Shown: positions 12,835-24,733, counted from the stretch's first letter. The stretch is DNA of 64,000 nucleotides from Aselliscus stoliczkanus (GCA_033961575.1 CM066730.1:153539523-153603522); one strand, 5' to 3'. Made by a program: numbers and translations. The notes: generated by a model not told the origin, from the letters alone.

Positions 12835-13169
12835 GGGCCAGTCGAGTGGCTCAGCTGGTTTGATTCCCACATGGGCCAATGAGCTGCATCCAAGCTGAGC
12901 TGCCAACAGGTGGCAGGATGGCTCAGCTGGTGAGGGCACGTGCTCCTAACAACAAGGTTGCCAGTTCGACTCCCACATGGATGGTGGGCTACCCCCCCCA
13001 CCCCAGCAACTAAAATTGAACGTGGCACCTTGAGGTGAGCATCCATGAGCTAACAAGCAGCCGGATGGCGACTGGACTTGGAACTGAGCTAGCTGCGCCC
13101 TCCACAACTAAGACTGAAGGACAACAACTTGGCTGTTCCCCTTCCCCAATAAAAACAAAGTAAAAAAAA
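12835..13169 (+). repeat. VES-type SINE in tandem with the preceding SINE
   Basis: A degenerate head is followed by a good second tRNA-like unit (box A TGGCTCAGCTGG; box B AGTTCGACTCC) and the VES-type 3' body. It sits between the second (12822-12834) and third (13170-13181) copies of the AAAATCATTTTA target. Confidence 0.9.
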
Positions 13170-13181
13170 AAAATCATTTTA

Positions 13182-15820
13182 TCTGAATATTTCCAGTCAA
13201 GTGGTCTTCCCTTTAGTTTTCTACATAAGTGAAACTATGGAAACAGGACAAAATGATAGTATTTCCAAGAAAAAAGGATAACCAGGTGAATCAGCACTGC
13301 TGTTTGCTGTGGTTATTTTAGTCTCCATTCTTCCTTTGAACCAAAGAACACAAGGTCACAAGCTATGTTGTGCCTCTTTAAAGTTAAACATTTACTAGTG
13401 TTTTTTTTTTTCTTTAGTTCTGCCTTTACAGTGGAATTTACCTTCATTTCTTATCCTTCAACTGCCCTTTTTCACTGCAGGGTGCAAAACTAATTTAATT
13501 TATAGTAAATACTCTAAATAGAGAAAAACTTTTGGTAAATTATTGAACAGTAGGGTCTGGCTTCAGGATGCTGAAGGAAGAGATAGGAAGAGAAGGTAAT
13601 AATACAGATAGGATCTCACCAAGTTCTAAAGAACAGGGCCCAATACTGAAGCAGCAGAAAGAACAGATTAAAAAGAAAACAAAGCTTGTAGGAAATACAG
13701 ATAAGAGGTGGCGGATACCATTCAGCTGTGTCTACAGTTTTCTGTCACAGTATATACCTCAGGACTTCAATGTTACATAAGCTACATCATTCAAACTTTC
13801 ATTCTTTTAATACACCTTCAAATAAATGAAGGTGGTGAAAAGAAATCCAACTACAAAAGAGAAAAATTAAAAATTTTCAAGTAGATTACGGTCTGTCAGA
13901 GAATATGCAAAATAGGAACAAAAACCAAATGCACAACTCCACAAACACACACATGCAGAGACATAATGCCACTTTGCTGGTGGTAAAGATTAAAGTCGGC
14001 ATGGTTAAAATATTATTTGGGGAGTGTACAGACAATGATTTCTATTTCAGACTTGTCAAATGCTTTAAATGATCCTGGGATCTTTGTTTATTAAATACAG
14101 GTTGGCTTAAAGACTCGAAGAACCAAGCCCAAACTTGTTTGGGAATTAGCTTGTTCTTGAGGTGTGCTACCAAAAACAAAACAAACCAAAACAAAAAACC
14201 CCCAACTAACTGGCATGCAGGTGTTGCATTTGTATAACTTAGCTTACTTCCTTGTGATATATAAAAGTAGCCCAGCTCTCTGGGACGCCTCAGCCAGGTG
14301 GGCACCATCAGCTTCCTAGCTGATTCTCAGCTTTCTGAATAAGCAACTGGCTGAGGCAAGAGATCTTCAGATCCCAAAAGGGATGGGAAGTCTGCTGCAA
14401 CAGCAGACTTTCTAACCAACAGATTCCACATGGAGATTTCTGAACCTCTTCCATGGCCCATTTTATCTCTGTTCCTTCTGTACTCAAATAGCAAGCCTGT
14501 ACAGATGTACTAAAAGGAAGAGAAATACAAAAAATAAAAAGTAAAAACAACCTAGGGGAATTAAAACATGGAATGAACTGAGTGGGAGCTGAAATCTCTG
14601 AACTTGGACAGGCCAGTCAGAGCTGACAGACTGGGGCCCCGAATCTGTCTGGGCTTCAACTTCCCCATTTTACAAGGAAGGGAACTAGACTATATCCCTA
14701 AACAATTTCCTTCAGCCTAACTTAAAGAGTATACAAATTCTGTATGCATATGTTATTACGGATAGAGATAGGCAAAAATAACTTCACTCATGAAGAAGAC
14801 CATCTATAAATGATTTGCTTTAAGAATGCTTTTTGAGTAAATAAAGCCTCCACAAAAGTATATAGCTTCTTTTAAAGGAGACTTCATCTTATTTTAGAAA
14901 CAAAAAGCTGACAGTAACCCACAACAACTGCTCTTTTCAAAAACATACACATCCCTGGAACTGGAATTTTATCTGGAGAGGCCAGTGCCAATTTTGCCAG
15001 GCCTTATTCCATCTATGATTCTTTCAATATACAGAAAGGAGGCAGACATCAATGCTGACTGACCATGCCTGAGAGGAAGTGACTTAATAGGACAGGAAGT
15101 CAAATAGATCACAAAATACCTACAGCACCCCAGGGGGGGAAAAAGTCCTAAAAATAGATGACAGCGGGCATGTAAAATGGGTGAGAATGAGATCCCCACG
15201 GGTGTGAAACTTATGCTCGTGTTTATATTTTGATGAAAGACCAATTATTTCTTTTAAAGTCTTCATCCCAACCTCTACTTACTTGCTTGCTACTACTGTG
15301 CAAGCTATAACTATCTCCCAAGCTTGGAAACTGACAGAAAGATCATCTGACCACAAAGCAAACAAAAAAATGGCTCGTTTACTTTATAAATATTCGGTAT
15401 ACAAACTAAAAATGTAACCTCGGCTGGTAAACATCTGTAGCTATTACAACTTACCTGTATTATAATGCAAACCTCATTATCCAATCAGAACAGGTTTTCA
15501 ATTTTTATTCTGAGAGGTTCCTAATCTAATAAGGGCTTCAAAAAAAAATAAAAATCGGCATTCCCATACCATCTTATTCTGAGAAGACCCTAATTTTTGA
15601 CAAAGGGGTTAAAATTCTTTCATAGGAATCTTTGGTAAGGGAAGGTTCAATGGCCTCAATGTATGCATTACATAGAGTCATGTCACCACAAACAGGAATA
15701 TGCAGGTGAAGGCACGTGGAACCAGTTTAAAAGAGAAATGTAGGGTTTAAAATGGCATTTTTTTCTCTGATGCCACATTTATCTTCATAAGCAATTAACC
15801 AACCCCAATAGTTTGGATTA
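13182..15820. other. No gene recognised
   Basis: Mostly unique-looking AT-rich DNA without young SINEs. A possible MIR trace lies near 14.60-14.72 kb (ttccccattttacaaggaag). Forkhead-like GGTAAACA occurs near 15.43 kb. I see no exon I could defend. Confidence 0.4.
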
Positions 15821-15824
15821 GTAA

Positions 15825-16065
15825 CAACTAATATTGCACTTCACAATTTGCAAAGCACTTTGACATACATGATCTCATTTGAGACTCACTACTAAATAGG
15901 AAGGCACTATTTTTAGGTCCCATTTTTACATGTGAGGAAGCTGACACTAAATGGCTGACTTGCCCAAGCTCACAAAGCTGGTGATAGCTGTGTGGGACCC
16001 AAACACAAGTCTCCTGACTTTAAATAGTCTGCTTTTGCTACTGCACCATGCTGCTTCAAATACTG
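15825..16065 (-). repeat. MIR SINE
   Basis: A nearly full-length antisense MIR: 'caaagcactttgacatacat', 'tacatgtgaggaagctgaca', then 'gcttttgctactgcaccatg'. Confidence 0.7.
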
Positions 16066-16400
16066 TAATCAGAGCAAATCAATGCCCAAAATTCAGACCC
16101 CAGCTAAGCCCCCCACTCCCCCACATACGCACACACAGACACCCCTAGTCTAAGTTATAGTTAGCTCTAGGAGGTCTTTGCTCCTTATGGAAGCAGAGTT
16201 TCAAATTTTCACTTCTCTGGCAAACATTTACCTGGCTAAAGTGTAAATGAAGAGATCATATAAACACCATTCTACATATACTGGAAAATATCTTAGTCAC
16301 CAGGGGTTCTGCACAGGCATGCCGATGTGCATTTTCCAGGTAGTGGGTCAGATTCTCAGAGAACATGACTGTAAAATAAAAAGGTTAAGAACCCAGGCCA

Positions 16401-16502
16401 GGGCCGGCCGAGTGGCGCAGTGGTTAAGCGCTGGCTTGGGAAACCAGCGGCCCCGGTTCGGTCCCACATATGAGGGCCAGTGACACTGCCCTCAAAAAAA
16501 AA
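16401..16502 (+). repeat. Short tRNA-derived SINE
   Basis: A copy close to consensus with box A TGGCGCAGTGG, the GAGGGCCAGTG dyad and an A tail. Target duplications AAGAACCCAGGCCA (16387-16400) and AAGAACTCAGGCCA (16503-16516) differ at one base. Confidence 0.94.
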
Positions 16503-16516
16503 AAGAACTCAGGCCA

Positions 16517-18483
16517 GAGGCAGTGGCTAGGTATCTTTCCAAGAAGCTAAATCCACAAAGTTCTCAATATAAAGTTTTATCTAGGCCTCAAACTGTGCCC
16601 CACTTACCTTCTGCCTCCCCTCTCCAGGCCTTCTCCCAGGGCCAACAGACTCATTCAGTATCTACAACTGTTTTTTTAATTACATATATAAAAGCTGAAG
16701 CAACTGATAACATATAAATCAATGACTTGTAAAAACACATTTAAATTAAAATAATTATCTGTTAAAATGTAATCCTTAACACAGACTCCTTTCTCCTGTG
16801 ACGTGACTTCCCAGAATGACTGGGAAGTTATTTCTTACCATAAGCATTCCAATTTCCCAAAAGAAGTTTCACAAACATAACTACTCTGAACTCCTGAAAT
16901 GCCATTCTTCACTAAGAACCCTCTAGATTACACAGAAGACAAGGTAGCATGTGAGGAATTCTGAAACTGTTGGGCAGTTCACTCAACTATCATACCAAAA
17001 GGATTTAGAATTTTTTGCTGGGGGGAGGGTACAGAGAAGAGTGGGAGAAAATGAATACAGCCCTATTGTCTTATTGCTTGAAAACTCCTAATTTGAATCT
17101 GTAACATAGTCCTACTAACCATTCAACTTGGACTTCAGAAGTACAGTCTCTTTTCATCTTAAATAGAGCTTTTCAGTCCAAATCTGTATAAACAAACTTT
17201 GTCCTTCAATCTTTTCACTCCTCGGCAGTTTTTCAAGGTCACTTTTGCGAGCAACGACAGAGGCCTGCATCTAGCAACTTTGACTGCTACACCACTCCAA
17301 TTCTAAGAGTCTAAAATCTAAACCCCTATCTATCCTCTCAGGTAAATCCTTTACTCCAGAGGAAGTGAGGGGAAGGCAAATCAACACCCTCCAAACTTCT
17401 CCCCTAAGAGGGCCGGCTCCGGTTCCCTACCCAGAGACGGAGTGCTGCTGGCTCACTGCTCCACACTGAGTCTGCAGCAGAAATGTTCCAATGACCTTCA
17501 TTCCATACTTGCAAATAAAAAGAAAACAAAGAATTGCTTTTTATGATCAAGTATACCACAGATCTTTAGGGCGCGGGATGGAAGATTTTACTATTCACAA
17601 GAACGGGCTGGTTATTGATCAGCAACCTGCATTAGCTTCATATTGTAAAGAAGAAAAAAAAAATATCAAGGGCAAAAGACAGGGTAGGGTGCCTACACTC
17701 TTAACTTTCCTCTTACAAACTGCAGGTACATTAGGATTTAAATATCTCATACAGAAAATGAAAAGCATTTTGCTCACATTAAAGAACCAAATCAACACCT
17801 GACAAACCGTGTGAAATTGGTGGAAAAAGATGTGCTCTGTAGAGTCCCTGCCAATATACTGAAGAAGTGGGTTTCTAACCAGCATTCTATGCTAACATGT
17901 GCATTTTCAAACAAAGATCGTTACTTAATCAATTGGTACTTATTAGAATCTAGAAGCAGACAGGTAATCAAGAAAGTTATGGGAGAATTTCACATTGGCA
18001 TGTGGGCCTTCACCATTAGAACCTGCATCAGTGCAAATCATATTTTAACACAAATTTAGAACAGCAATAGTGTTGCTTCTACCTCTGAAAACACAGATGT
18101 CAACAAAGTGCATGGAAACAGAAAAAGTCTTACAACAACAACTCAGCTTATTCTGTAGGAAAGCTTCAGTGCACTTGAACAAAGGAAAATTATTTGGAAA
18201 ACAGTTAAGTTTACCCAATGCAAAGAGAAAGTGCTTTGCTTCTGTGTGTCCCTGAAAAATGATTAGCCTTTCTTCATGTACCTGATCTTGTCGATACTCA
18301 ACTAGGAAAAGAAATCCTAGTTGAAGGGCATGCAAAATCTACACAGAGCAAGGTATTCTAGGTGCACCAAAAGGTATGCATGGAATGTAAAGTGGCCATT
18401 TTCTGAAACAGTGCAACTTGTCTACACTCTCTGAAGCTAAACAGTTTCTACCATTTTAACACAAAACAAAGAATTAAACTTAC
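16517..18483. other. No gene recognised, upstream part of an alternative intron
   Basis: No young SINE and few old repeats. The text at 17.22-17.48 kb is somewhat more GC-rich. If the donor at 18484 is real, this is the start of the intron on the minus strand. Confidence 0.35.
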
Positions 18484-18790
18484 CGGGAACTGCATTAATT
18501 TTACATGTAGTTATTTATATCTCCTCGGACAGGGAGAATTTAAGTCACTCCTATCCCTCCCCCCCAAAAGGACGGAGGAAACAAAAGGCAGCAGGAGATG
18601 CAGAAACCTGAGTCTGGAATGTCCACTCCAGTGAAAACCCGAACAGCTGTCCCCCCACCCCCCAGCAAACTATTCGCCATTTTTCTTTGTCTTTCAGCTG
18701 ACCCCTGCCTCAGTGAAAAACTCCGAGGCTCCAATGAAGCCCTGCAGCCTCCTTCCACTTTAACAGTCAAAGGCATTCAATCTAACATGC
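18484..18790 (-). other. Candidate alternative first exon (minus strand)
   Basis: On the minus strand the sequence ends TTCCCG|GTAAGT, a near-consensus splice donor with the last exon base at 18484. Upstream on that strand lie two CCAAT boxes (ATTGG on plus at 18826-18830 and 18867-18871) and a CRE-like TGACGTG (18877-18883) at normal promoter distance. An ATGGCGAATAG sequence lies inside the candidate exon, but the frame from it is not recognisable as a known protein. The TSS is unknown, so the right end is a guess. This is inference from promoter and splice signals; no transcript was seen. Confidence 0.45.
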
Positions 18791-18819
18791 TATTTGACAC
18801 CAAACCTTGCCTCCAGCGT

Positions 18820-19175
18820 GATCCCATTGGCTGAGCTGCTTTATCGGCTAAGAATACAAAGCCACGATTGGCTGTTCACGTCATCAGTTACCTCCTTTGT
18901 ACACTTCCTGTTTTAAAGTTACCTTGAGAAGCAGAACAGGGGTCAGATTCAGACTTCAAACTACAGGGAACTTAAGGCTTGGAAATGCCTGGCAAATGCA
19001 CAGAGAAGATGCATTAGGGCCGTATGTGCTTACAAAACAGAGGATACTGCAAATCCAGAATTGTTTTTAAAATCACACGAAAGGGTTGTTCCAGTTCCCA
19101 CCCAAAGCATTTCTTATTGGCTGTCAGAGTTCCATTTAAAAAATTTAAGGTAATTTAACTGCTTCTGATTGGCCA
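18820..19175 (-). promoter_or_regulatory. CCAAT-rich candidate promoter
   Basis: Four minus-strand CCAAT boxes (ATTGG on plus at 18826, 18867, 19116 and 19168) and one CRE-like motif (18877-18883) lie within 350 bp in DNA with no young repeat. No CpG island is present. The arrangement fits an alternative, regulated promoter for a leftward transcript. Confidence 0.5.
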
Positions 19176-19790
19176 TCAAAGATGTCTGTAAGATATTACT
19201 ACTGTATCCTATGGCAGTAAACCAGAGAAGCAATGTGCACAAGGTCGGAAAGTTGTGCCTTCTATCTTCAGTTTTCTGTCGAACCTTATAACAGAAGAAG
19301 AAAAAGAAAATGGGGTGGGTAATCCAATGGCTCCAAAGAAAATGCAGCTTCTTTAACAGTACTAAAGAGTGATATTAATGGCCATACAAAAGTTTGCAGG
19401 ATTTCTAAAAAGGTATCCGTCATTGTGTCCATGGTAATTTTAAAAGCACATATTTATACCAGGCAAATCACTTTATTTTGAAATACAAACTAATCTAAAT
19501 GGGAAAATTCTGGGGTAATGGATGAAGTTAGTGACAGAAAGAGTGGCATTTCCAAAAAGTATACCAGAAACCCGAGAGAGAAATATAATGATAAAGGCGG
19601 ATGGGGATGGAAGTGGCAAAGATAGAGAATCAGGGAATATATTGCTTAAAGCACATTTTAGTTTGATGGATTAACTAATTTATTTAGGGCGGTCACAAAA
19701 CATTGCTGACTAGCTTTTAATAAAGGATAAATTTTTCTACCACGTTTTCAAGAATAAGCAGCAGGGCTGATCTCAGGCTGAGATACTGTA
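19176..19790. other. No gene recognised
   Basis: AT-rich non-coding DNA between the candidate promoter and a Tigger-like element. No exon or repeat family is clear. Confidence 0.4.
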
Positions 19791-19794
19791 AATA

Positions 19795-20187
19795 CAGGTA
19801 TCGCCTGGTTTTTGCAAGTTTGCTTTACGACTTTGCTTTTACCAAAACACTACTACACTAGTACCTGTTTTCATTAACCAACAGAAACCCGAAGGGGATT
19901 TTCACTTTTATGGAAAAAATGCGCAAAGCAAAAACAGTGGTCAGCGTTTGTGAACACCTGGGCAACGAACGTGGCCCAGCCAAGCTCCTGCCCCATGAAC
20001 TACACTCAGCATCTCAGCATCAACTGCTTTGAACTGTGTCTGTGAGCATCTGTGCTTTATCCTGATTTATTTTGTGCATCTGTTAGCAAGATGTGCCCAA
20101 AGGTGACTGTTTCTTCACTTTACGCCATTTCGGCTTACAAAGATTTCGTAGTAATGATCTACTTTCGGATAGTGGGGGAAATAGTGT
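19795..20187 (+). mobile_element. Tigger/mariner-type MITE remnant
   Basis: It starts caggtatcgcctggtttttg and ends with text like 'ggatagtgggggaaa'. The interior has the 'tttcattaaccaacagaaac' and 'gccatttcggcttacaaag' blocks seen in mammalian MER44/Tigger7-like elements. A TA precedes the start, as expected of TA-target transposons. The subfamily is not certain. Confidence 0.6.
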
Positions 20188-20629
20188 AGTATTGTGGTTA
20201 CCAAAGACACTCTAGGGTGAAGTTTACCAGTGTTGGTTGAAGATTTGCTTTCAGATTTTGGGCCCAACTGTTTAGGTTTTAAGAGGAGCCTCCCAATATG
20301 ATGAAAATCAGTTCACATGTCTTTTTTCTTGTCTTTTTTACAAAATATCCAAATAGAAATATCTCACTATTATCTGGGGCGTTTAACAATCTCCCAGATC
20401 TGCTTCCTCCCATCAAAGCTAAGTATGCCAGGACTAAACAACATAACTCTTTTGCCAGGTAGATGACATCTTTTCTAGAAATACCTTGACTGATCTCACA
20501 TGAGGTCATCATGGGCATATGCAGCGATTCGGCAGAGCCCTAAGATATAAGCAAGGCGGTCTGTCTGATCACTTTGCCATATTAACTTCTCTACATGCAT
20601 TCTACTCATTTCCCACAATGAAATGAAAA

Positions 20630-20825
20630 TAATTTCTGAACACCAGTCAGTGTCAGGTTCTGTGCTAGGTACTTTAGCCCTCTAAGCTTCACTATCCCCT
20701 TTGAACACGTGAGAAACTGAGGTTCGGAGAAGTCAAACAACCAGCCCCGAGCCATACATCTAGGATGCAAACTCAGGTCCCGCTAGGGTAGAACTCTTTC
20801 CACTGCACCACAATGCTTACCAAAA
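20630..20825 (-). repeat. MIR SINE
   Basis: Antisense MIR: 'tgtgctaggtactttagccc', 'cgtgagaaactgaggttcgg', then 'tttccactgcaccacaatgc'. Confidence 0.7.
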
Positions 20826-21435
20826 CATGGGGCACCTCAGGGCATATCCAAGGAAATTCTTAGGTGTCACATATACGTACAGATAGTATAAACCATTACA
20901 CCCAACTTCATTAATTTAAAAATCAGAAACATGACGAATGTTGAATTTGATCTGCTGGTTAGAGACCTAGCTAAGTATCTGAAAACATGCCCTATAAGTT
21001 GACACATTTTATTACTCAGCTATTAGGAACATTTAACCAGTAGCAAATCACATTTATAAGGACTTGAAATAGCTAAAAACTAAATCATTAAAAACAGTAT
21101 ACATTAAAATATTAAGAGATTGCATGGCAATTTCACTCTGGCACCTAAATAAGAGTTTAGTTAGGCTAACAGGGTGTGTTGTGGGGCAATTCCTGAAGCT
21201 GCACAGAGCTGCAAGTATTGTAAGTTCTCTTCTAGAAAGTTGAGATCACGGATTCGGAGAAGAGACGGCAGAAGGCCAACGGGCCAGTTGTGTGCTTTAC
21301 CCACACCAGAGCCTCTTTGAACGCCAAAACACTGGGGGCCAAGACAGCCAAGGAAGCAAAGCAGTTCATTTGAGAAGTGGGAGGCAGAGGAATAGGAAGG
21401 ACAGGTTCACATCACTATTAATCAGTGTCATGATG
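20826..21435. other. No gene recognised
   Basis: AT-rich non-coding DNA without clear repeats or exons. Confidence 0.4.
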
Positions 21436-21439
21436 GCAA

Positions 21440-21650
21440 AACAACTAAGCACTTTGGAGTCAGGCAACACTTGTTTCAAATTCTGACTCCTCTACTTATT
21501 AATTAATTGTATGATACTGGACTAACCCGGAGACTCAGTTTCCTTATCTGTAATAAGTGGATATCCCCATCTATATGACAGAACCACTATAAGAATTAAA
21601 TGAGCTAATAACATATGTAAAGTATATTGTACTGAATAAGCACTGAAAAA
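21440..21650 (+). repeat. MIR SINE
   Basis: Sense MIR: 'tcaggcaacacttgtttcaa' and 'actcagtttccttatctgta', then a 'attaaatgagctaataacat' 3' block. Confidence 0.7.
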
Positions 21651-21919
21651 AATGGAAACTGCTAAAAGTCATCCAATCCAACTCCTTATACAAGGCTTAG
21701 GGTTCAGAGAGCCCTATCTCCTTACCGCCCTAAAGCTACTAAGAGAGAATGTCTCTCTTTTATCGCCAGCATACTCTGCAACCCTGCATAAAGTACTCCT
21801 GAGCCATAAAGGGCAGTGTGGGAGGACTACCAGCTGCTACTAAAAATCTTCCCCAGTTTTTATGCTACAATCCTGGCTGAGGTTTGCTTATTGCTCCAAA
21901 AACCCACCCTTCGACTCTG

Positions 21920-22023
21920 TTTTTTTTTTTGAGGGCAGTGTCACTGGCCCTCACATGTGGGACCGAACCAGGGCCACTGGCTTCCCAAGCCAGCGCTTAA
22001 CCACCATGCCACTCGGCAGGCCC
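21920..22023 (-). repeat. Short tRNA-derived SINE, antisense
   Basis: Reverse complement of the short family with a T-rich start (the A tail). Target duplications TCGACTCTG lie at 21911 and 22024. Confidence 0.93.
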
Positions 22024-22399
22024 TCGACTCTGCTTTTGATGTACCAGATTAAACCAAACATGTCTCTTTATACTGTGAGGGTCTCTGACATAATTATTAA
22101 TTCTTGGCAGTTTGCAAAAAAAAAAAAAAACTACAACAAAAGCACTCCAACCCCTATTTTTCATCAAAAGTCACCTTAATAGAATAGTGGGCAGAGACCT
22201 CAAATCATCCTAGAATTTCCATTTGGCAGCCTGACCCATTCACATACTATAGCTTTCCCTTCTCTAGCCTGTCCTTACTGTCAACTAAGAGCCTTGGGAT
22301 TTCTAGGATTCCAACTCACATTCTTCCCTGGCCCTGGATCTCAGCAGCCCTCTATACCAGACAAGTGCATTGTCTTCCCCTAAAAAACACCCAGATTGC

Positions 22400-22660
22400 T
22401 ATGAGACAAAACCATGGTTCGAGCTTTAATGCTCTCACAGAACGCAGGGTGGAAACTGATGCTCTTAGTCAGAAAACTGATTATGAATTAGCTACCTACT
22501 TACTAGCTGTACGACCTTGGCCAAGTTACTTAACTGTCTCTGAGCTCACTTCTTCATGTGCAAAATGGAAAAAACGCACCAACTCACATGAGTGTTGAGG
22601 CTTAAATGAGATTAAGTCGAAGCACTCAGCATTAATACCTGGTATGTGATAGGTAATTAA
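22400..22660 (+). repeat. MIR SINE
   Basis: Sense MIR: 'ctagctgtacgaccttggcc', 'aagttacttaactgtctctg', then 'taaatgagattaagtcgaag'. Confidence 0.75.
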
Positions 22661-22679
22661 TACCTAAATATACATTTGA

Positions 22680-22800
22680 CTATAGCACTTATCACATATT
22701 CTGATTACTTTTACCATGTCTCTATTATCAGAGAAGAGCTTCTTGAAGGCAACAACTGTGTCCGATCTATATCCACATAAATCCCCGGTGCTCATTACAG
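22680..22800 (+). repeat. L2 3' end fragment
   Basis: L2-like 3' text, 'agagcttcttgaaggcaaca' then 'atccccggtgctcattacag'. Old and short. Confidence 0.5.
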
Positions 22801-22809
22801 AGATATACA

Positions 22810-23289
22810 TCAAAACCCAGCTTTAACCACAGCGCCCAGAAAAGCAGAGGGGAAGGCAGTAGTAGGGAGCTGAGGGAAACTGGAGAGTGCACGCACTGGA
22901 AGGGGCAGCTACTACTCGGCTCCAACTGACAAGGGCCGTGGAGGAACGCTGGTCCACTCCAGTAAGAGCTTCAGATTGAATAAACACAGCAAAAGCCATA
23001 GATAGATCCTGGGCACAAAAAACTGATGCCACACACCTCCTGATCTGACATCCTGAGGAATGACTGAAGGACCAGAAGTTGGTCTCAACCGCCACAACCA
23101 TTCCTGTCAAGGACAGGGTCTTGCTCAGTACCCCAGATTACCTGATCTTAGAGATTATGTTGTATCCCAGCAGAAGCAAAAATCTCAGCAAAGAAACTGG
23201 GTTCTTCAGTGGCCTGAACATTTTATTGATGGTGTCCTTAACCAATCCTTTCAGACTTAGTAAGTAAACCTGGGGTCCCAGGAAATATC
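22810..23289. other. No gene recognised
   Basis: Mixed-composition non-coding DNA. Overlapping short ORFs are present, but none gives a recognisable peptide. Confidence 0.4.
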
Positions 23290-23305
23290 AGAAAAGAGAA
23301 CCTCC

Positions 23306-23415
23306 GGCCGGCCGAGTGGTGCGGTGGTTAAGCAAGCCAGCGGCCCCGGTTTGGTCCCACATATGAGGGTCAGTGACACTGCCCTCAAAAAAAAAAACAC
23401 AAAAAAAAAAGGAAA
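23306..23415 (+). repeat. Short tRNA-derived SINE lacking the 5' anticodon arm
   Basis: Box A and box B are present, but the text runs GGTTAAGCAAGCCAGCGGCC, missing 11 bases that cover the 5' arm and most of the anticodon loop. Perfect 16-bp target duplications AGAAAAGAGAACCTCC lie at 23290-23305 and 23416-23431. Confidence 0.93.
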
Positions 23416-23549
23416 AGAAAAGAGAACCTCCAGAGAAAAATGAACTTTTCATATGTTGGAATGGGGACATAAAGTCATATTCATTTGAATATTAAATATG
23501 TCGTATGCATTATTAATATACTAAAGCTGATGAGATGGATGGATATAGC

Positions 23550-24480
23550 AGTTTGTTTTATACTGATGTTGTTATAGGTTAGAGGGATGGGGTACTTTTA
23601 AAAGAAAAGCTTTAATCCAACCACCCAGAATCAAACACTATTAGTATTTCAGGTTATATACTCTTTGAAATTTCTCTTATGTAAATGAGATAAGGCTGAG
23701 TTAGTCTCTCGTTGTATAGCATTAGAAAATACCATACAGGGCCAGCCAAGTGGCGCGGTGGTTAAGTGCTGGCTTGGGACACCAGCAGCCCTGGTTCGGA
23801 TCCCACATAGGAGAGCCAGTGAGACTGCCCTCTACAGCTAAGACGGTGAACAACAGCTTCACCTGGAGCTGGACTGCTGTGAGACCCGCCCCCCCGGACG
23901 GAATAGCTGCAGCCCCTGCTGCAGTGGGCCGCCATAGGCTACAGTGAGTGGCCAGCAGCCAGCGTGAGCTGCCAAGAGCTGCTGTGAGCTGCCAATAGCC
24001 GCAGTGAGCGACAATCCAGAGGCCAGCGACCGATCTGCCTCATCCGAGAAGAGCACAATGATGGTACCAACATGGGCCAGTGAAGCAATGTCCTCCACAA
24101 CTAAACTGAAGAACAAGGACAGCAACTTGTCTGTGCCCCTTCCTCTATTCCTCAATGCAGTTCCCCTCCCCCAATTCCCCAATAAAATCTTTAAAAAAAA
24201 GAAAATACTATACAAACTGTTTTGTAATGTTTTTTTCACTTAAAAAAATGTGAATAATTTTCCATATCAAATGTAGATCTACATCATTTATAACTGAATT
24301 ATATTCCATTGAACAGATGTGACATAATTTTTAATCAATTCCATATTAATGAATAATTTCAATATTTTCAATTTTAAAATACTATAAATAGCATCACAAA
24401 GAAGATCCATTATGCCCATTCCTTGTAACACTACCCTCATTATCTCTTTCAGAACCATTGCAATGGATTCATAAATAGTA
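23550..24480 (-). mobile_element. Possible old L1 remnant hosting a SINE
   Basis: The flanks of the SINE at 23739 read like antisense L1 3' text ('tgaattatattccattgaac', 'accatacag / actatacaaactg'). The similarity is weak and judged by eye. Confidence 0.35.
23739..24199 (+). repeat. Long chimeric tRNA-derived SINE
   Basis: Long family with tRNA-like head, the 'aacagcttcacctggagctg' hairpin, a CTGCAGC-rich middle and the tail 'ccccaataaaatctt'. Target duplications AGAAAATACCATACA (23724-23738) and AGAAAATACTATACA (24200-24214) differ at one base. This copy has an extra 'aagacggtgaacaacag' form in the body. Confidence 0.93.
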
Positions 24481-24581
24481 TAATTTTGTCTGATTTAAAA
24501 GAAAAAACAAGAAGCCAAATTGTTTTAATGTTAATTCGTTCCATTTTCAATTTTGGTTCAAATTTTTAAAAATTATAAGCA

Positions 24582-24688
24582 GGGCTGGCCAAGTGGCACA
24601 TTGGTTAAGAGCTGGCTTGGGATGCCAGTGGCCCCGGTTTGGATCCCACATATGAGAGCCAGTGACACTGCCCTCTTAAAAAAAAAAA
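24582..24688 (+). repeat. Short tRNA-derived SINE with TA-repeat tail
   Basis: Short family. The head reads AAGTGGCACATTGGTTAAG and the anticodon loop region TTGGGATGCC, as in long copies. The A tail has turned into a TA microsatellite. Confidence 0.9.
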
Positions 24689-24733
24689 ATATATATATAT
24701 ATATCTATATATATATATATAGATATATATATA
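24689..24733. repeat. Palindromic (TA)n tract
   Basis: The (TA)n runs are broken by CTA and TAG at 24705 and 24722, so the whole tract is a near-perfect palindrome centred around 24713. Confidence 0.95.

Noticed and set aside
16401..16475. SINE heads as functional tRNA genes
   Set aside because: They have box A and B and a tRNA-like fold, but lack good acceptor-stem pairing and continue into SINE bodies with A tails and target duplications.
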